From an uncultured Lachnospiraceae bacterium (GTDB lineage Bacteria; Bacillota; Clostridia; Lachnospirales; Lachnospiraceae): a stretch of 64,000 bases of DNA. Below are positions 35,780-44,311 of the stretch, one piece after another (the first letter of the stretch is position 1; each line of letters opens with the position of its first letter). Position numbers and translations under genes: made by a program. The notes below the pieces were generated by a model. The model had not been told where the DNA came from. It made no database searches and saw only the letters and a list, made by a program, of their open reading frames with translations. The DNA lies in the NCBI GenBank assembly GCA_905199445.1, contig CAJKGK010000004.1:1-64000 (forward strand). Direction: 5' to 3'.

Positions 35780-35808
35780 ATAGTAGTGTATAATCACTCA
35801 AAAGTCAA
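35780..35808 (-). promoter_or_regulatory. Promoter of the polar amino acid importer operon
   Basis: On the minus strand TTGACT (35803-35808) and TACTAT (35780-35785) are 17 bases apart. The -35 overlaps the last codons of the upstream lipoprotein gene. Confidence 0.7.
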
Positions 35809-37157
35809 TAGCTAAATGAAATTTCTTCGTAAACCTTTCGTACCATCTCATCATCTTCTCCGGCAAGGTTGCTGATCTGACATGTAAAAATCACATCTCC
35901 GGTCTGTACCCAGGTCATATACTGAGCTGTATCCGTTCCCAGGGGGGACACATAGGTCAGACATACATAGGAAACCTCCTGATCGCCCACGGTCATTTTC
36001 TTTTCTTCGCTGAAGCTGACATCCGTATATTCTGGATTATCTTTAATGTAGGCCATCATTGTCTCATATTCGGAAGCCATCGTATCCGCAGAATAAAATT
36101 CCACAAAGGTATAATCCAGATTCACATAATCTGCCGTTCCAGCCCCCAGATAATAAGTGGAAGACACATTGACATCAAAACCTTCCGGAAGGCCAATCGC
36201 CGCACTGGCATGGGCATTTTCCGCCTCAATCATATAAGCGCCGTTTTCATCGACTTTGGCCGGAATATTATAACCGGTTGTTTCTCCGGAATCCGTACCG
36301 CCGTTTCCTGTACTGTGCTCTGCTATACCGCCGTTTTCGCCGCTTATGTCTCCCCCGCTTATATCAGGCAAAGACACACTGTTTTTTGCTTCTTCCGGAA
36401 GCGTCATATCCGATACAGTTCCGAATTCCGTATATTCAATCTCCATGGTATATTGGGAAAATTCACCTGTACCATTTTCAAGGGTCTCCATCAGATCATT
36501 GCCTGCATCCCTCAGATCAATGGTCATGGAACTGGGAAGCCCTGTCTTTTTGTCAAATTCAATGACAGCATCCACCTGGGCGGAAGTATCATCAGACGGC
36601 AGCGCCCCCAATACCCCTTCCCCGGTGTATAAAATATCTCCCAGCTGTGAAACAGATATGCTGGCCTTGACCTGATTCTTGCCATGAACACTGGCCGTTT
36701 CGCAGCCGTCTGCCACGGCCTGTAAAATACTGTCCGCGACCTGGGTGGCCGGATAGGTATCCTGAGTCTGCATCCAGATGCCCTCATAATTTGTATAACA
36801 TACCGTCTGTCCGCTCTCATTGATCTGGTAAATATCCATTGAAGACTCCAGGTCAGTATCGCCGTAATTTTGTGCGTAACTCCCGGTTACATGCCAGATA
36901 TCCGCCGCACTGACGTGCGTCAGCGTCAGTTTCTGACTGGCCGATGCCTTTACATCTCCGTTTACATGATCCTTCATTGTCAGTTCAATATTTGTATCCG
37001 CAGTCATTGTCACCGAAGACTGGGACGCCAGCGCCTCAATCGCCGATGCCGCCATGGCGGACGGATCCTTTTTTTCATTCCCCCCCTGACTGCAGGCCGT
37101 CAGAATCCCTAACCCGCCGCATAATAGAAGCGCTGTATATTTTTGATAGTTTTTCAT
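35805..37157 (-). CDS. Lipoprotein of unknown function, DUF6612-like N-terminal half
   Basis: The 450-residue protein has a lipoprotein signal (LLLCGGLGILTAC) followed by a body of about 230 residues rich in beta strands, with SVTMTADTNIELTMK and YTMEIEYTEFGTVSDMTLPEEA, resembling DUF6612/LppX-like domains (tentative). A Gly/Ser/Thr linker leads to a second domain (about 300-450) with YLGAGTADYVNLDYTFVEF. There is no operon partner; the importer promoter starts inside its end. LppX-like folds can bind lipids, but function here is unknown. Confidence 0.65.
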   Translation of the reverse strand: MKNYQKYTALLLCGGLGILTACSQGGNEKKDPSAMAASAIEALASQSSVTMTADTNIELTMKDHVNGDVKASASQKLTLTHVSAADIWHVTGSYAQNYGDTDLESSMDIYQINESGQTVCYTNYEGIWMQTQDTYPATQVADSILQAVADGCETASVHGKNQVKASISVSQLGDILYTGEGVLGALPSDDTSAQVDAVIEFDKKTGLPSSMTIDLRDAGNDLMETLENGTGEFSQYTMEIEYTEFGTVSDMTLPEEAKNSVSLPDISGGDISGENGGIAEHSTGNGGTDSGETTGYNIPAKVDENGAYMIEAENAHASAAIGLPEGFDVNVSSTYYLGAGTADYVNLDYTFVEFYSADTMASEYETMMAYIKDNPEYTDVSFSEEKKMTVGDQEVSYVCLTYVSPLGTDTAQYMTWVQTGDVIFTCQISNLAGEDDEMVRKVYEEISFSY

Positions 37158-37190
37158 ATCTTCATCTTCACCTCCATCTTTAAGACACCC

Positions 37191-38462
37191 TCAGTGTTCA
37201 TCCAGGGATACACTCATACCGTCATGTCGTCTGGATTTCTCGGCCGCAAAAGCAATATAATGACTCTCCATAGAACGCTGGATGGAGGTCAGTGTATCTG
37301 CCCGGCAGTCTTCATTCTGCAAAAATCCGATAAAATCTCTGAGCATACGCACATCACCGCCGCCATGGCCGGAAAAGTCATCGGCCAGAGCCGTTACATC
37401 AATCACCGTCTCCGCCTGGCCAAAAGGCTGTACATGGATGATATTCGTATTCATATCTGCCTTAATCTCACCTGCAGTTCCGGAAATTTCCAGCGTGCGG
37501 TAACATTTTTCACTGAATGCGCACATTGTAAAATTAACGGTAGCGCCATCCTCCATCAGTAAATTCACAACCTGATGATCCACCACATTATTATCACAGT
37601 GATAAACGCAGCGGCCGTAAGGCCCTTCCTTTAATGCGGCAAGCAAATTTTCTTCATCCGGGGTGCCATACGGACATACAACATTTAACGGCCAGTCGGT
37701 ATTCCCCTTTTTCAGCTGGTCACCGTACCATTTCACCGCATTAAACGGACATGTATCTTTCACCGCACAGAAATCCGTACATCGAAGGGTACTGCCTTCC
37801 GGCGCACATGATTCCTTAAACAGACGAAGGCTGCCAAAGGAAGTGACTCTGACACAGCGCTTTCCGGTCAGCCACAGTAAAATATCCATATCATGGCAGC
37901 ATTTCTGTAAAATCATAGGACTTGTCTGCTCACTGTTTCTCCAGTTGCCCCTGACAAAGCTGTGGGCCTGGTGCCAGTATCCCACATGTTCCATGGCCTG
38001 GACATTAACCACGTCTCCGATTTTCCCGGAAACAATCAGTTCCCTGATCTTCTGATAAAACGGTGTAAACCGCAGCACATGACACACAGCCACATGACGG
38101 TTGTACCTTTCGGCAGTTTCTTCAATATGGCGGCAGCCTTCTTTTGTGGGCGCAATCGGTTTTTCCAACAGCAGATGATATCCCGCCTCAAGGGCTGCCA
38201 CAGCCTGATGTTCATGCTGATCATCCAGTGTACAAATCAGCATCACATCAGCCAGACGTTCCTGTTTAAGCATTTCCTCGGCGGTCTCAAAGCAGCCGGA
38301 TTCACTGAGACCAAAAAGCGCTGCTGCTTCATCTCTGCGCTTTTGTCTTGGTTCGGCCACAGCCACAACCTGAGCAGTATCCCCCATCTGTGCAAGACGT
38401 TTTCCGTATGTGTCAAAACCTCTGGACCCCAGTCCGGCAATAGCAATTGTAATTTTCTTCAT
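37191..38462 (-). CDS. Gfo/Idh/MocA-family NAD(P)-dependent oxidoreductase with Cys-rich insert
   Basis: The 423-residue protein starts with a Rossmann fold (IAIAGLGSRG) and has the EKPIAPT motif that supplies the catalytic Lys. The C-terminal domain has a Cys-rich insert (CTDFCAVKDTCPF and a later CPYG and CVYHC), seen in one branch of the family and possibly a metal site. It would oxidise or reduce a sugar or inositol-like alcohol. ATG at 38462 is chosen; the frame is open to 38525, where a palindrome lies. GGAGG sits 11 bases upstream, slightly far. Confidence 0.83.
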   Translation of the reverse strand: MKKITIAIAGLGSRGFDTYGKRLAQMGDTAQVVAVAEPRQKRRDEAAALFGLSESGCFETAEEMLKQERLADVMLICTLDDQHEHQAVAALEAGYHLLLEKPIAPTKEGCRHIEETAERYNRHVAVCHVLRFTPFYQKIRELIVSGKIGDVVNVQAMEHVGYWHQAHSFVRGNWRNSEQTSPMILQKCCHDMDILLWLTGKRCVRVTSFGSLRLFKESCAPEGSTLRCTDFCAVKDTCPFNAVKWYGDQLKKGNTDWPLNVVCPYGTPDEENLLAALKEGPYGRCVYHCDNNVVDHQVVNLLMEDGATVNFTMCAFSEKCYRTLEISGTAGEIKADMNTNIIHVQPFGQAETVIDVTALADDFSGHGGGDVRMLRDFIGFLQNEDCRADTLTSIQRSMESHYIAFAAEKSRRHDGMSVSLDEH

Positions 38463-38502
38463 TCGTTCAATATCCTCCATCCATGTCAACGATATGTTTT
38501 CA

Positions 38503-38525
38503 GTGAAAATACTTCGTATTTTCAC
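38503..38525. promoter_or_regulatory. Perfect 10-bp dyad upstream of the oxidoreductase gene
   Basis: GTGAAAATAC (38503-38512) and GTATTTTCAC (38516-38525) form a perfect dyad with a 3-base centre in the short leader of the oxidoreductase gene. It is either an operator for an unseen regulator or a small mRNA hairpin. Confidence 0.5.
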
Positions 38526-38569
38526 CAGACTGCTATAATCATACCATCCATTATTTTATTTGGAAAGGC

Positions 38570-38597
38570 ACTCTTTTGTTAATTTTTTCATATGATA
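38570..38597 (+). promoter_or_regulatory. Sigma-K/E-type promoter of sigK
   Basis: CATATGATA (38589-38597) matches the sigma-K -10 consensus CATAnnnTA exactly. AC at 38570-38571 lies 17 bases upstream, in the place of the -35 AC. Transcription would begin near 38604. This fits autoregulation by sigma-K or control by sigma-E. Confidence 0.6.
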
Positions 38598-38627
38598 GAA
38601 TTAAAGACAGCTTTGAGGTGCTTTTCA

Positions 38628-39251
38628 TTGCAATCTTTCCCTAAACCACTGACTACCGAGGAAGAACGCTATTATCTTGAACGCTATCGCAGCGGCGATG
38701 CCGAAGCCAGAAATATCCTGATTGAAAAGAACCTTCGGCTTGTGGCCCATATTGTAAAAAAATATAACAATTCCGGAAGAGAAAGCGAAGAGCTGATTGC
38801 CATCGGCATTGTGGGTCTTGTCAAAGCTGTAAATACCTTTGACGCCTCCAAGGGCAGCCGGATCGTCACCTATGCGGCCCGGTGCATTGAAAATGAACTG
38901 CTGATGATGCTGCGCAGCGAACGCAAACAGGCCCGGGAAGTGTCGTTGTATGACCCGATCGGCACCGACAAAGAGGGTAACGAAATTAATCTTCTGGACA
39001 TCATTGAGAGTGAAGAAATCGATGTTGTGGAACAGATGTCCTTAAACAGTAATATTCAAAAACTTTACAGAAATATGGACGCCGTCCTTACAGGCAGGGA
39101 ACGGAAAATCATCTGCCTGCGCTATGGCCTGGGGACTGCCCAGCCGGTTACCCAAAAAGAAATTGCCAGGCAACTGGGCATTTCCAGAAGCTATGTAAGC
39201 CGGATCGAAAAAAAGGCACTGGAAAAGCTCAGGAATCAATGCGGATGGTAA
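38628..39251 (+). CDS. sigK: RNA polymerase sporulation sigma factor SigK
   Basis: The protein directs late mother-cell gene expression. It has region 2 (ARNILIEKNLRLVAHIVKKY and ELIAIGIVGLVKAVNTFDASKGSR), region 3 and region 4 (LTGRERKIICLRYGLG and QLGISRSYVSRIEKKALEKL), matching SigK/SigE. An ATG exists at 38592, but it lies inside the promoter -10, so I prefer TTG at 38628 (207 residues), with GAGGTG 7 bases upstream. Then there is no pro-sequence, unlike Bacillus pro-SigK. The gene is not split by a skin element. Its end overlaps the convergent MerR gene by 23 bases. Confidence 0.88.
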   Translation: MQSFPKPLTTEEERYYLERYRSGDAEARNILIEKNLRLVAHIVKKYNNSGRESEELIAIGIVGLVKAVNTFDASKGSRIVTYAARCIENELLMMLRSERKQAREVSLYDPIGTDKEGNEINLLDIIESEEIDVVEQMSLNSNIQKLYRNMDAVLTGRERKIICLRYGLGTAQPVTQKEIARQLGISRSYVSRIEKKALEKLRNQCGW

Positions 39252-40047
39252 TTTGTGTCACATATTCATCCATATTTTTTATAGCCATCTCATTAAGCCC
39301 CTCCTCAAAGGCATAGCCGGAAAATGTCAGTCCGTATTTTCCGGCATATGCCAGTATCCGCTCATAGGTTCCGGGAATGCTGTCCCAGTCTCCCACATTA
39401 TAGGCTCTTACATAGGTTCCTGCAGGTTTTATAAACAGTGCATCCGAATCAATCGGCCTGTCGATCTTTGTAAAAAAGCCCTCATATTCATTAAATCGGT
39501 GATTTAAAAGAGAGTCCTGCCCCATCATCGTTCCAAAGGAATGATTAAACATCCGGTGCGTATGGTATTTTCTGGCATGTTCAATCACCGTGCGGGCTTC
39601 ACCCTCTGCTGAGTCGATATCCCACACCCGGCTTACGAATAAATATTCTTCCGGATAATCCACCTGCTGGATTTGCGAAAAATCCAGCTGCTTCATCGCC
39701 TTAAGGGTCCGCGTTCGTGATACAAGCAAGCCCTTGATTTCTTTCAGCCTGCGGATAGATACATTCACTTCCTCAATTTTATCATTAAAAATACCGATCA
39801 ATCCATCTGCAGAAGGCTCATTCATATAAGCCTTGATTTCCTCAATAGACATATTCAGCTCCCGAAGTGTTAAAATCATTTCCAGGACCTGACTCTGACG
39901 GTATGTGTAATACCGGTAGCCATTATCAGCCTTGTACGCCGGAGAAAACAGTCCGATCTCATCATAATAGAGCAGGGTACTTTTATTGATATTATGAATT
40001 CTGGCAAACTGGGCTGCTGTCAGACCCTTTTCATTATTCTTGGACAC
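39229..40047 (-). CDS. MerR-family transcriptional regulator with effector-binding domain
   Basis: The 272-residue protein has the MerR winged helix (AAQFARIHNINKSTLLYYDEIGLFSPAYK with DNGYRYYTYRQ, in pieces here: KSTLLYYDEIGLF and NGYRYYTYRQ), a dimerisation coiled coil (about 95-125), and a GyrI-like effector domain (about 130-272). It is probably BmrR-like, sensing drug-like ligands. It is divergent from the ABC exporter genes, whose promoter has the 19-base spacer that MerR proteins need, so it most likely activates them. Confidence 0.9.
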   Translation of the reverse strand: MSKNNEKGLTAAQFARIHNINKSTLLYYDEIGLFSPAYKADNGYRYYTYRQSQVLEMILTLRELNMSIEEIKAYMNEPSADGLIGIFNDKIEEVNVSIRRLKEIKGLLVSRTRTLKAMKQLDFSQIQQVDYPEEYLFVSRVWDIDSAEGEARTVIEHARKYHTHRMFNHSFGTMMGQDSLLNHRFNEYEGFFTKIDRPIDSDALFIKPAGTYVRAYNVGDWDSIPGTYERILAYAGKYGLTFSGYAFEEGLNEMAIKNMDEYVTQITIRIDS

Positions 40048-40062
40048 TTTTCAAATTCCTCC

Positions 40063-40097
40063 TTGACCTTCAAGTTACTTTATAGTTTATTGTAACT
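40063..40097 (+). promoter_or_regulatory. MerR-type promoter (19-bp spacer) of the ABC exporter operon
   Basis: TTGACC (40063-40068) and TATTGT (40088-40093) are 19 bases apart, the over-long spacing of MerR-controlled promoters. The dyad AGTTAC/GTAACT (40073-40078, 40092-40097) lies across the spacer and -10. Confidence 0.7.
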
Positions 40098-40154
40098 GTT
40101 GTGGCTAAAAATTGTCAATAAGACATCTTTGGATTATGAAAGGAGCAGGGATAT

Positions 40155-41891
40155 ATGAAACTGATACTTCAATATCTGAAGCATTATAAAGGACTCCTGG
40201 CCTTAAACATCATTTCAGTTTTTGGTTTTGCACTTGTAGAGCTTGGCATACCGACGATCGTATCGGATATGATTGACAATGGAATTATGAATCAGGATAC
40301 CAATTACCTGATCAGGATGGGCCTGATCATTGCCGTCATTGCCGTGATCGGCGTGGGCGGAACCATCCTTCTGGGTTTTTGCTGTGCCAAAATCTCCACT
40401 TCTGTTACCCGGGATATCCGGGGTGATGTTTTTGAAAAAGTTCAGTCCTTTTCACATCATGAAATGAATCAGTTCGGTGTATCTTCTCTGATTACCCGTA
40501 CAAATAACGATGCATTTCAGATTATGATGTTTTTAAACGTTATTTTAAGAACCGCTTTGATGACCCCCGTCATGGTTGTCATCAGCTTTGCGCTGACTAT
40601 CCGGGCATCTCTGGATCTGTCTCTGATTATTGCTTCCACAATACCAATCATTGTCATCGGCGTTATTATCGTAGGAAAAGTTTCCGGCCCAATCAGTGAT
40701 CGTCAGCAAAAAGCTCTGGATACAATCAACCGGATTTTCCGGGAAAATCTTACCGGACTCCGCGTCATTCGCTCTTTTAATAACGATGCCTATGAGTCTG
40801 CACGTTTTGACAAGGAAAATACCAACTTTACGAAACAATCTAAGAATTTATTCAAATTGATGTCTGCCACAGAACCGGTATTTTTCCTGTTAATGAATAT
40901 TGCAGCCTTATGTATCTATTTTGTTGCAAGTATAATGATCGATAACCAGACACTTCAGGTGGGCAAACTGGTGGCTTTTATGGAATATCTGTTTCATGCC
41001 ATGTTTTCTGTGATGCTGTTTTGTATGGTATTTATGATGTATCCCCGTGCCAACATTTCCGCCAAACGTATTATGGCTGTTCTGAACACGGAAACAAGTA
41101 TACATAATCAACCGCAGCCAGCCCCCAAACAGGACAGCCACAGACACAGCATCGTCTTTGATCATGTGGATTTTGTCTATCCGGACGGGGACGAGGCTGT
41201 ACTTAAGGATATTTCCTTTACAGCCAGCCAGGGGGAAACCGTGGCCTTTATCGGCAGCACCGGTTCAGGGAAAAGCACGCTGATTCACCTGATTCCACGA
41301 TTTTACGATGTTGCTTCCGGAAAAATCTATATTGACGGACAGGATATCTCAACCATGGATCTTGCCCGACTTCGTGATAAAATTGGTTTTGTCCCCCAGA
41401 AGGCTAACCTTTTCTCCGGGACCATTGCAGACAACATCCGCTTTGGCAAACCAGATGCCACCATGGATGAGGTCATTCATGCAGCCAAAGTTGCGCAGGC
41501 CTATGATTTTATTATGGAAAAGCCACACAAATTCGACGAACGGATTGTGGAAGGTGCCACCAACGTTTCAGGCGGCCAAAAGCAGCGGCTTTCCATTGCC
41601 AGAGCCCTTGTAGGTAAGCCGGAAATCTATATTTACGATGATTCATTTTCCGCACTGGATTTTAAAACCGATGCCCGGCTGCGAAAGGCTCTGAAATCCC
41701 AGGTCACCGATGCCATTGTTCTTATTGTGGCTCAGCGTGTATCCACAATCATGGATGCTGACCAGATTATTGTTCTCAATGAAGGAAAAATTGCAGGCAT
41801 GGGAAAACATAAAGATCTTTTAAAAACCTGCCCTGTTTATTATGAAATTGCAGCTTCTCAGCTGAGTGAGGAGGAATTGCAGTATGCGTAA
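40155..41891 (+). CDS. Heterodimeric ABC exporter subunit (degenerate Walker B)
   Basis: The 578-residue half-transporter has a six-helix membrane domain (about 1-310) and an ATPase domain with Walker A GSTGSGKST, signature VSGGQKQRLSIARAL and Walker B IYIYDDSFSALD, where Asp replaces the catalytic Glu. With its partner downstream it forms a BmrCD-like exporter with one dead ATP site. Its last codons overlap the partner's start. AAAGGAG precedes the ATG. Confidence 0.9.
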   Translation: MKLILQYLKHYKGLLALNIISVFGFALVELGIPTIVSDMIDNGIMNQDTNYLIRMGLIIAVIAVIGVGGTILLGFCCAKISTSVTRDIRGDVFEKVQSFSHHEMNQFGVSSLITRTNNDAFQIMMFLNVILRTALMTPVMVVISFALTIRASLDLSLIIASTIPIIVIGVIIVGKVSGPISDRQQKALDTINRIFRENLTGLRVIRSFNNDAYESARFDKENTNFTKQSKNLFKLMSATEPVFFLLMNIAALCIYFVASIMIDNQTLQVGKLVAFMEYLFHAMFSVMLFCMVFMMYPRANISAKRIMAVLNTETSIHNQPQPAPKQDSHRHSIVFDHVDFVYPDGDEAVLKDISFTASQGETVAFIGSTGSGKSTLIHLIPRFYDVASGKIYIDGQDISTMDLARLRDKIGFVPQKANLFSGTIADNIRFGKPDATMDEVIHAAKVAQAYDFIMEKPHKFDERIVEGATNVSGGQKQRLSIARALVGKPEIYIYDDSFSALDFKTDARLRKALKSQVTDAIVLIVAQRVSTIMDADQIIVLNEGKIAGMGKHKDLLKTCPVYYEIAASQLSEEELQYA

Positions 41892-43710
41892 TAAAAATCA
41901 GAAAAAAGCTGGGGATTTAAGAAATACAAATAAAATTGGTTTTGGAATGTGTATCAAAAAGCTACTTCACTATGTCCGTCCATACCGTGTGAAATTAAGT
42001 TTTGCCCTGCTCATGGTTGTGGTATCCAATCTGACCTTTGCCGTTAATCCTTTAATGGAAGGTAAAATCACAACCCAGCTGGCTTCCGATGCGGCTGATC
42101 TCATGTCTGGCCTGCCAGGTGCTCATGTCCATTTTGACATCGTTCTGCAGGTCATGGCCGTTCTGCTGGGCCTTTATCTTGTTAAAACGGTTTCACAGCT
42201 GCTGACCAGCTTTTTCCTCACAGATGCCATCCAGCAGACCATGCACGATATCCGCAATGCACTGCAGAAAAAAATCCAGCGTCTGCCGGTTAAATATTTT
42301 GACGACCATGCTTACGGCGATATTTTAAGTACAATCACCAATGACGTGGACACTTTAAGTAATGCCCTTCAACAAACACTGACCAGAGTATTTGCAGCGA
42401 TCCTTACCTTTATTTTTGTGATCTCCATGATGCTTTATGTCAATGTATGGATGACCCTTGTAGCACTGATTATTATTCCTCTGACCATTATCATCACCCG
42501 CTTTTTTGTCAAACGGTCTCAGAAATTATTCGACCTGCAGCAAAAAACCGTCGGTGAGCTTAACGGTACAATTACAGAGCTGTACGGCGGCTTTAATGAA
42601 ATCCTTCTTTTTAATAAGCAGAAGGATTCCGTCAATCAGTTTAAAGATGTCAATGAACGGATGGCTCAGTCTGCCTTTAAGGCCCAGTTTATGTCCTCTC
42701 TGATCTCTCCGTTTGTATCTTTGATTACTTATCTGACCATTGGCGGTGTAGCGGTTTTAGGCTGTGTGTTTGTCATCGGCGGATCCATAACTGTTGGTAA
42801 TCTCCAGGCTTTTATTCGCTACATCTGGCAGATCAATGACCCGCTGTCTCAGGTTTCACAGCTGTCCGCTCAGGTTCAGTCCGCCATTTCGGCCATGAAC
42901 CGAATCTTTTCACTCCTTGATGCCCAGGAGGAAGTCAGCGAAGGCAGCGTCAATGTAGACGTGAACAAAATCGAAGGACAGGTCTCCTTTGAACATGTGC
43001 AGTTTGGCTATGATGAACAGCTGCTGATGCACGACGTAAGCTTCCAGGTTAAACCCGGGCAGATGGTGGCTATCGTCGGTCCTACCGGTGCAGGAAAAAC
43101 AACATTGATGAATCTGCTGCTCCGCTTTTACGATGTCAAAGGCGGTGCCATTAAAATCGATGGCATCGATATTCGGGACATGAACCGGGAAGATCTGAGA
43201 AGCCTGTTCTCCCTTGTCCTTCAGGATACATGGCTTTTTTCTGGAAGTATATTCGAAAATATCCGGTACGGCCATCTGACAGCCCGCAAAGACGAAGTGG
43301 TCGATGCAGCCAAAATGGCCAATGTTCATCACTATATCCGAACTTTAAGTCATGGCTATGACTCCATCATCAACGAGGAAGCCAACAACATTTCCCAGGG
43401 GGAAAAGCAGCTGCTGACGATTGCCCGGGCAATTTTAAAGGATCCCCGTATTCTTATACTGGACGAAGCCACATCCTCTGTGGATACCCGCCTGGAACGG
43501 ATGCTTCAGGAAGCCATGCAAAAGGTAATGGCCGGCCGTACATCCTTTGTCATTGCTCACCGTCTTTCTACCATACGGAATGCAGACCTGATCCTTGTGG
43601 TGGATTCCGGAGACATTATCGAACAGGGCACCCATGAACAGCTTCTGGCTCAGAAAGGAGCCTACGAAAAACTTTACCATTCCCAGTTTGCCAACCAAAA
43701 CTTTGACTGA
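41884..43710 (+). CDS. Heterodimeric ABC exporter subunit (catalytic Walker B, non-canonical signature)
   Basis: The 608-residue partner has Walker A GPTGAGKTT, signature ISQGEKQLLTIARA (not LSGGQ) and Walker B ILILDEATSSVD with the catalytic Glu. The changes complement those of the first subunit, so one composite site stays active. I used ATG at 41884, with GAGGAGG upstream, not the earlier GTG at 41866; it overlaps the first gene by 8 bases. Drug or lipid export controlled by the MerR regulator is likely (inference). Confidence 0.9.
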   Translation: MRNKNQKKAGDLRNTNKIGFGMCIKKLLHYVRPYRVKLSFALLMVVVSNLTFAVNPLMEGKITTQLASDAADLMSGLPGAHVHFDIVLQVMAVLLGLYLVKTVSQLLTSFFLTDAIQQTMHDIRNALQKKIQRLPVKYFDDHAYGDILSTITNDVDTLSNALQQTLTRVFAAILTFIFVISMMLYVNVWMTLVALIIIPLTIIITRFFVKRSQKLFDLQQKTVGELNGTITELYGGFNEILLFNKQKDSVNQFKDVNERMAQSAFKAQFMSSLISPFVSLITYLTIGGVAVLGCVFVIGGSITVGNLQAFIRYIWQINDPLSQVSQLSAQVQSAISAMNRIFSLLDAQEEVSEGSVNVDVNKIEGQVSFEHVQFGYDEQLLMHDVSFQVKPGQMVAIVGPTGAGKTTLMNLLLRFYDVKGGAIKIDGIDIRDMNREDLRSLFSLVLQDTWLFSGSIFENIRYGHLTARKDEVVDAAKMANVHHYIRTLSHGYDSIINEEANNISQGEKQLLTIARAILKDPRILILDEATSSVDTRLERMLQEAMQKVMAGRTSFVIAHRLSTIRNADLILVVDSGDIIEQGTHEQLLAQKGAYEKLYHSQFANQNFD

Positions 43711-43751
43711 GAAAAAAGGGACCGTCGATAAATGATCTCAAACACTGACAA

Positions 43752-43860
43752 AAAACGTCGTTGATGCGTGTATACCTGATATGTCCCCGCCTTACTGGCT
43801 GTCCAGTAAAGCGGGGACATATCAACCCCGACGCTTATCAACGACGTTTTCTTATTTTTT
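43752..43860. terminator. Large nested hairpin, bidirectional terminator
   Basis: A perfect 14-bp outer stem (43752-43765 with 43837-43850), extended by GCGT/ACGC, encloses a 21-bp inner stem (43778-43798 with 43803-43823, one G:U-type mismatch, loop CTGT). T-runs follow on both strands. It separates the convergent ABC exporter and YqeY genes and is far larger than an ordinary terminator. Confidence 0.78.
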
Positions 43861-44305
43861 ATTCCATTCTTCCCGCCAGCAGTTCATTGACCAGCTTTCC
43901 GTCAGCTTTTCCTTTGACTTTAGGCATCAGTACCTTCATGATCCGGCCCTTGTCTTTCGCCGTTGGAACAGTGATTTCAAGTTCTGAAAGAACAGTGTCA
44001 ATCACTGCATTAATCTGATCCGCATCCATTATTTTAGGGACAAATTCCTCATAAACAGCGATTCTCAGACGGCACTGTTCAATTATTTCAACCCGGTCCA
44101 AAGGTGTGGTTTCCATTGTCTCCTGCGTCTGTTTAATTTCCTTGCGGATCACTGTATTCTCCTCGTCCTCGGTTAAATCGGCCCGTTTGTCAATGGTGGC
44201 ATTCTTTAATGCGGAAAGCAGCATGGACAGGGCATCCTTGCGCGCCTTGTCATGTGCTTTCATCGCTTTTACCATTTCTGCACGTACAACATCTACTTTT
44301 GTCAT
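43859..44305 (-). CDS. yqeY: GatB/YqeY domain protein
   Basis: This 148-residue, all-helical cytoplasmic protein has the YqeY opening (VRAEMVKAMKAHDKARKDALSML-type) and the C-terminal DKGRIMKVLMPKVKGKADGKLVN segment related to the GatB tail, which binds tRNA in Glu-tRNA amidotransferase. Family members are widespread in Firmicutes and their role is uncertain. It is the last gene of the minus-strand run rarA-small ORF-histidine phosphatase-phosphodiesterase-yqeY, 6 bases after the previous stop. Confidence 0.88.
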   Translation of the reverse strand: MTKVDVVRAEMVKAMKAHDKARKDALSMLLSALKNATIDKRADLTEDEENTVIRKEIKQTQETMETTPLDRVEIIEQCRLRIAVYEEFVPKIMDADQINAVIDTVLSELEITVPTAKDKGRIMKVLMPKVKGKADGKLVNELLAGRME

Positions 44306-44311
44306 CTTACA

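Noticed and set aside
37962..38582. 206-codon plus-strand open frame
   Set aside because: It is antisense to the Gfo/Idh/MocA gene and has no recognisable domain.
38592..39251. sigK split by a skin element
   Set aside because: The sigma-factor regions 2 to 4 are continuous in one frame; no recombinase or interruption is present.
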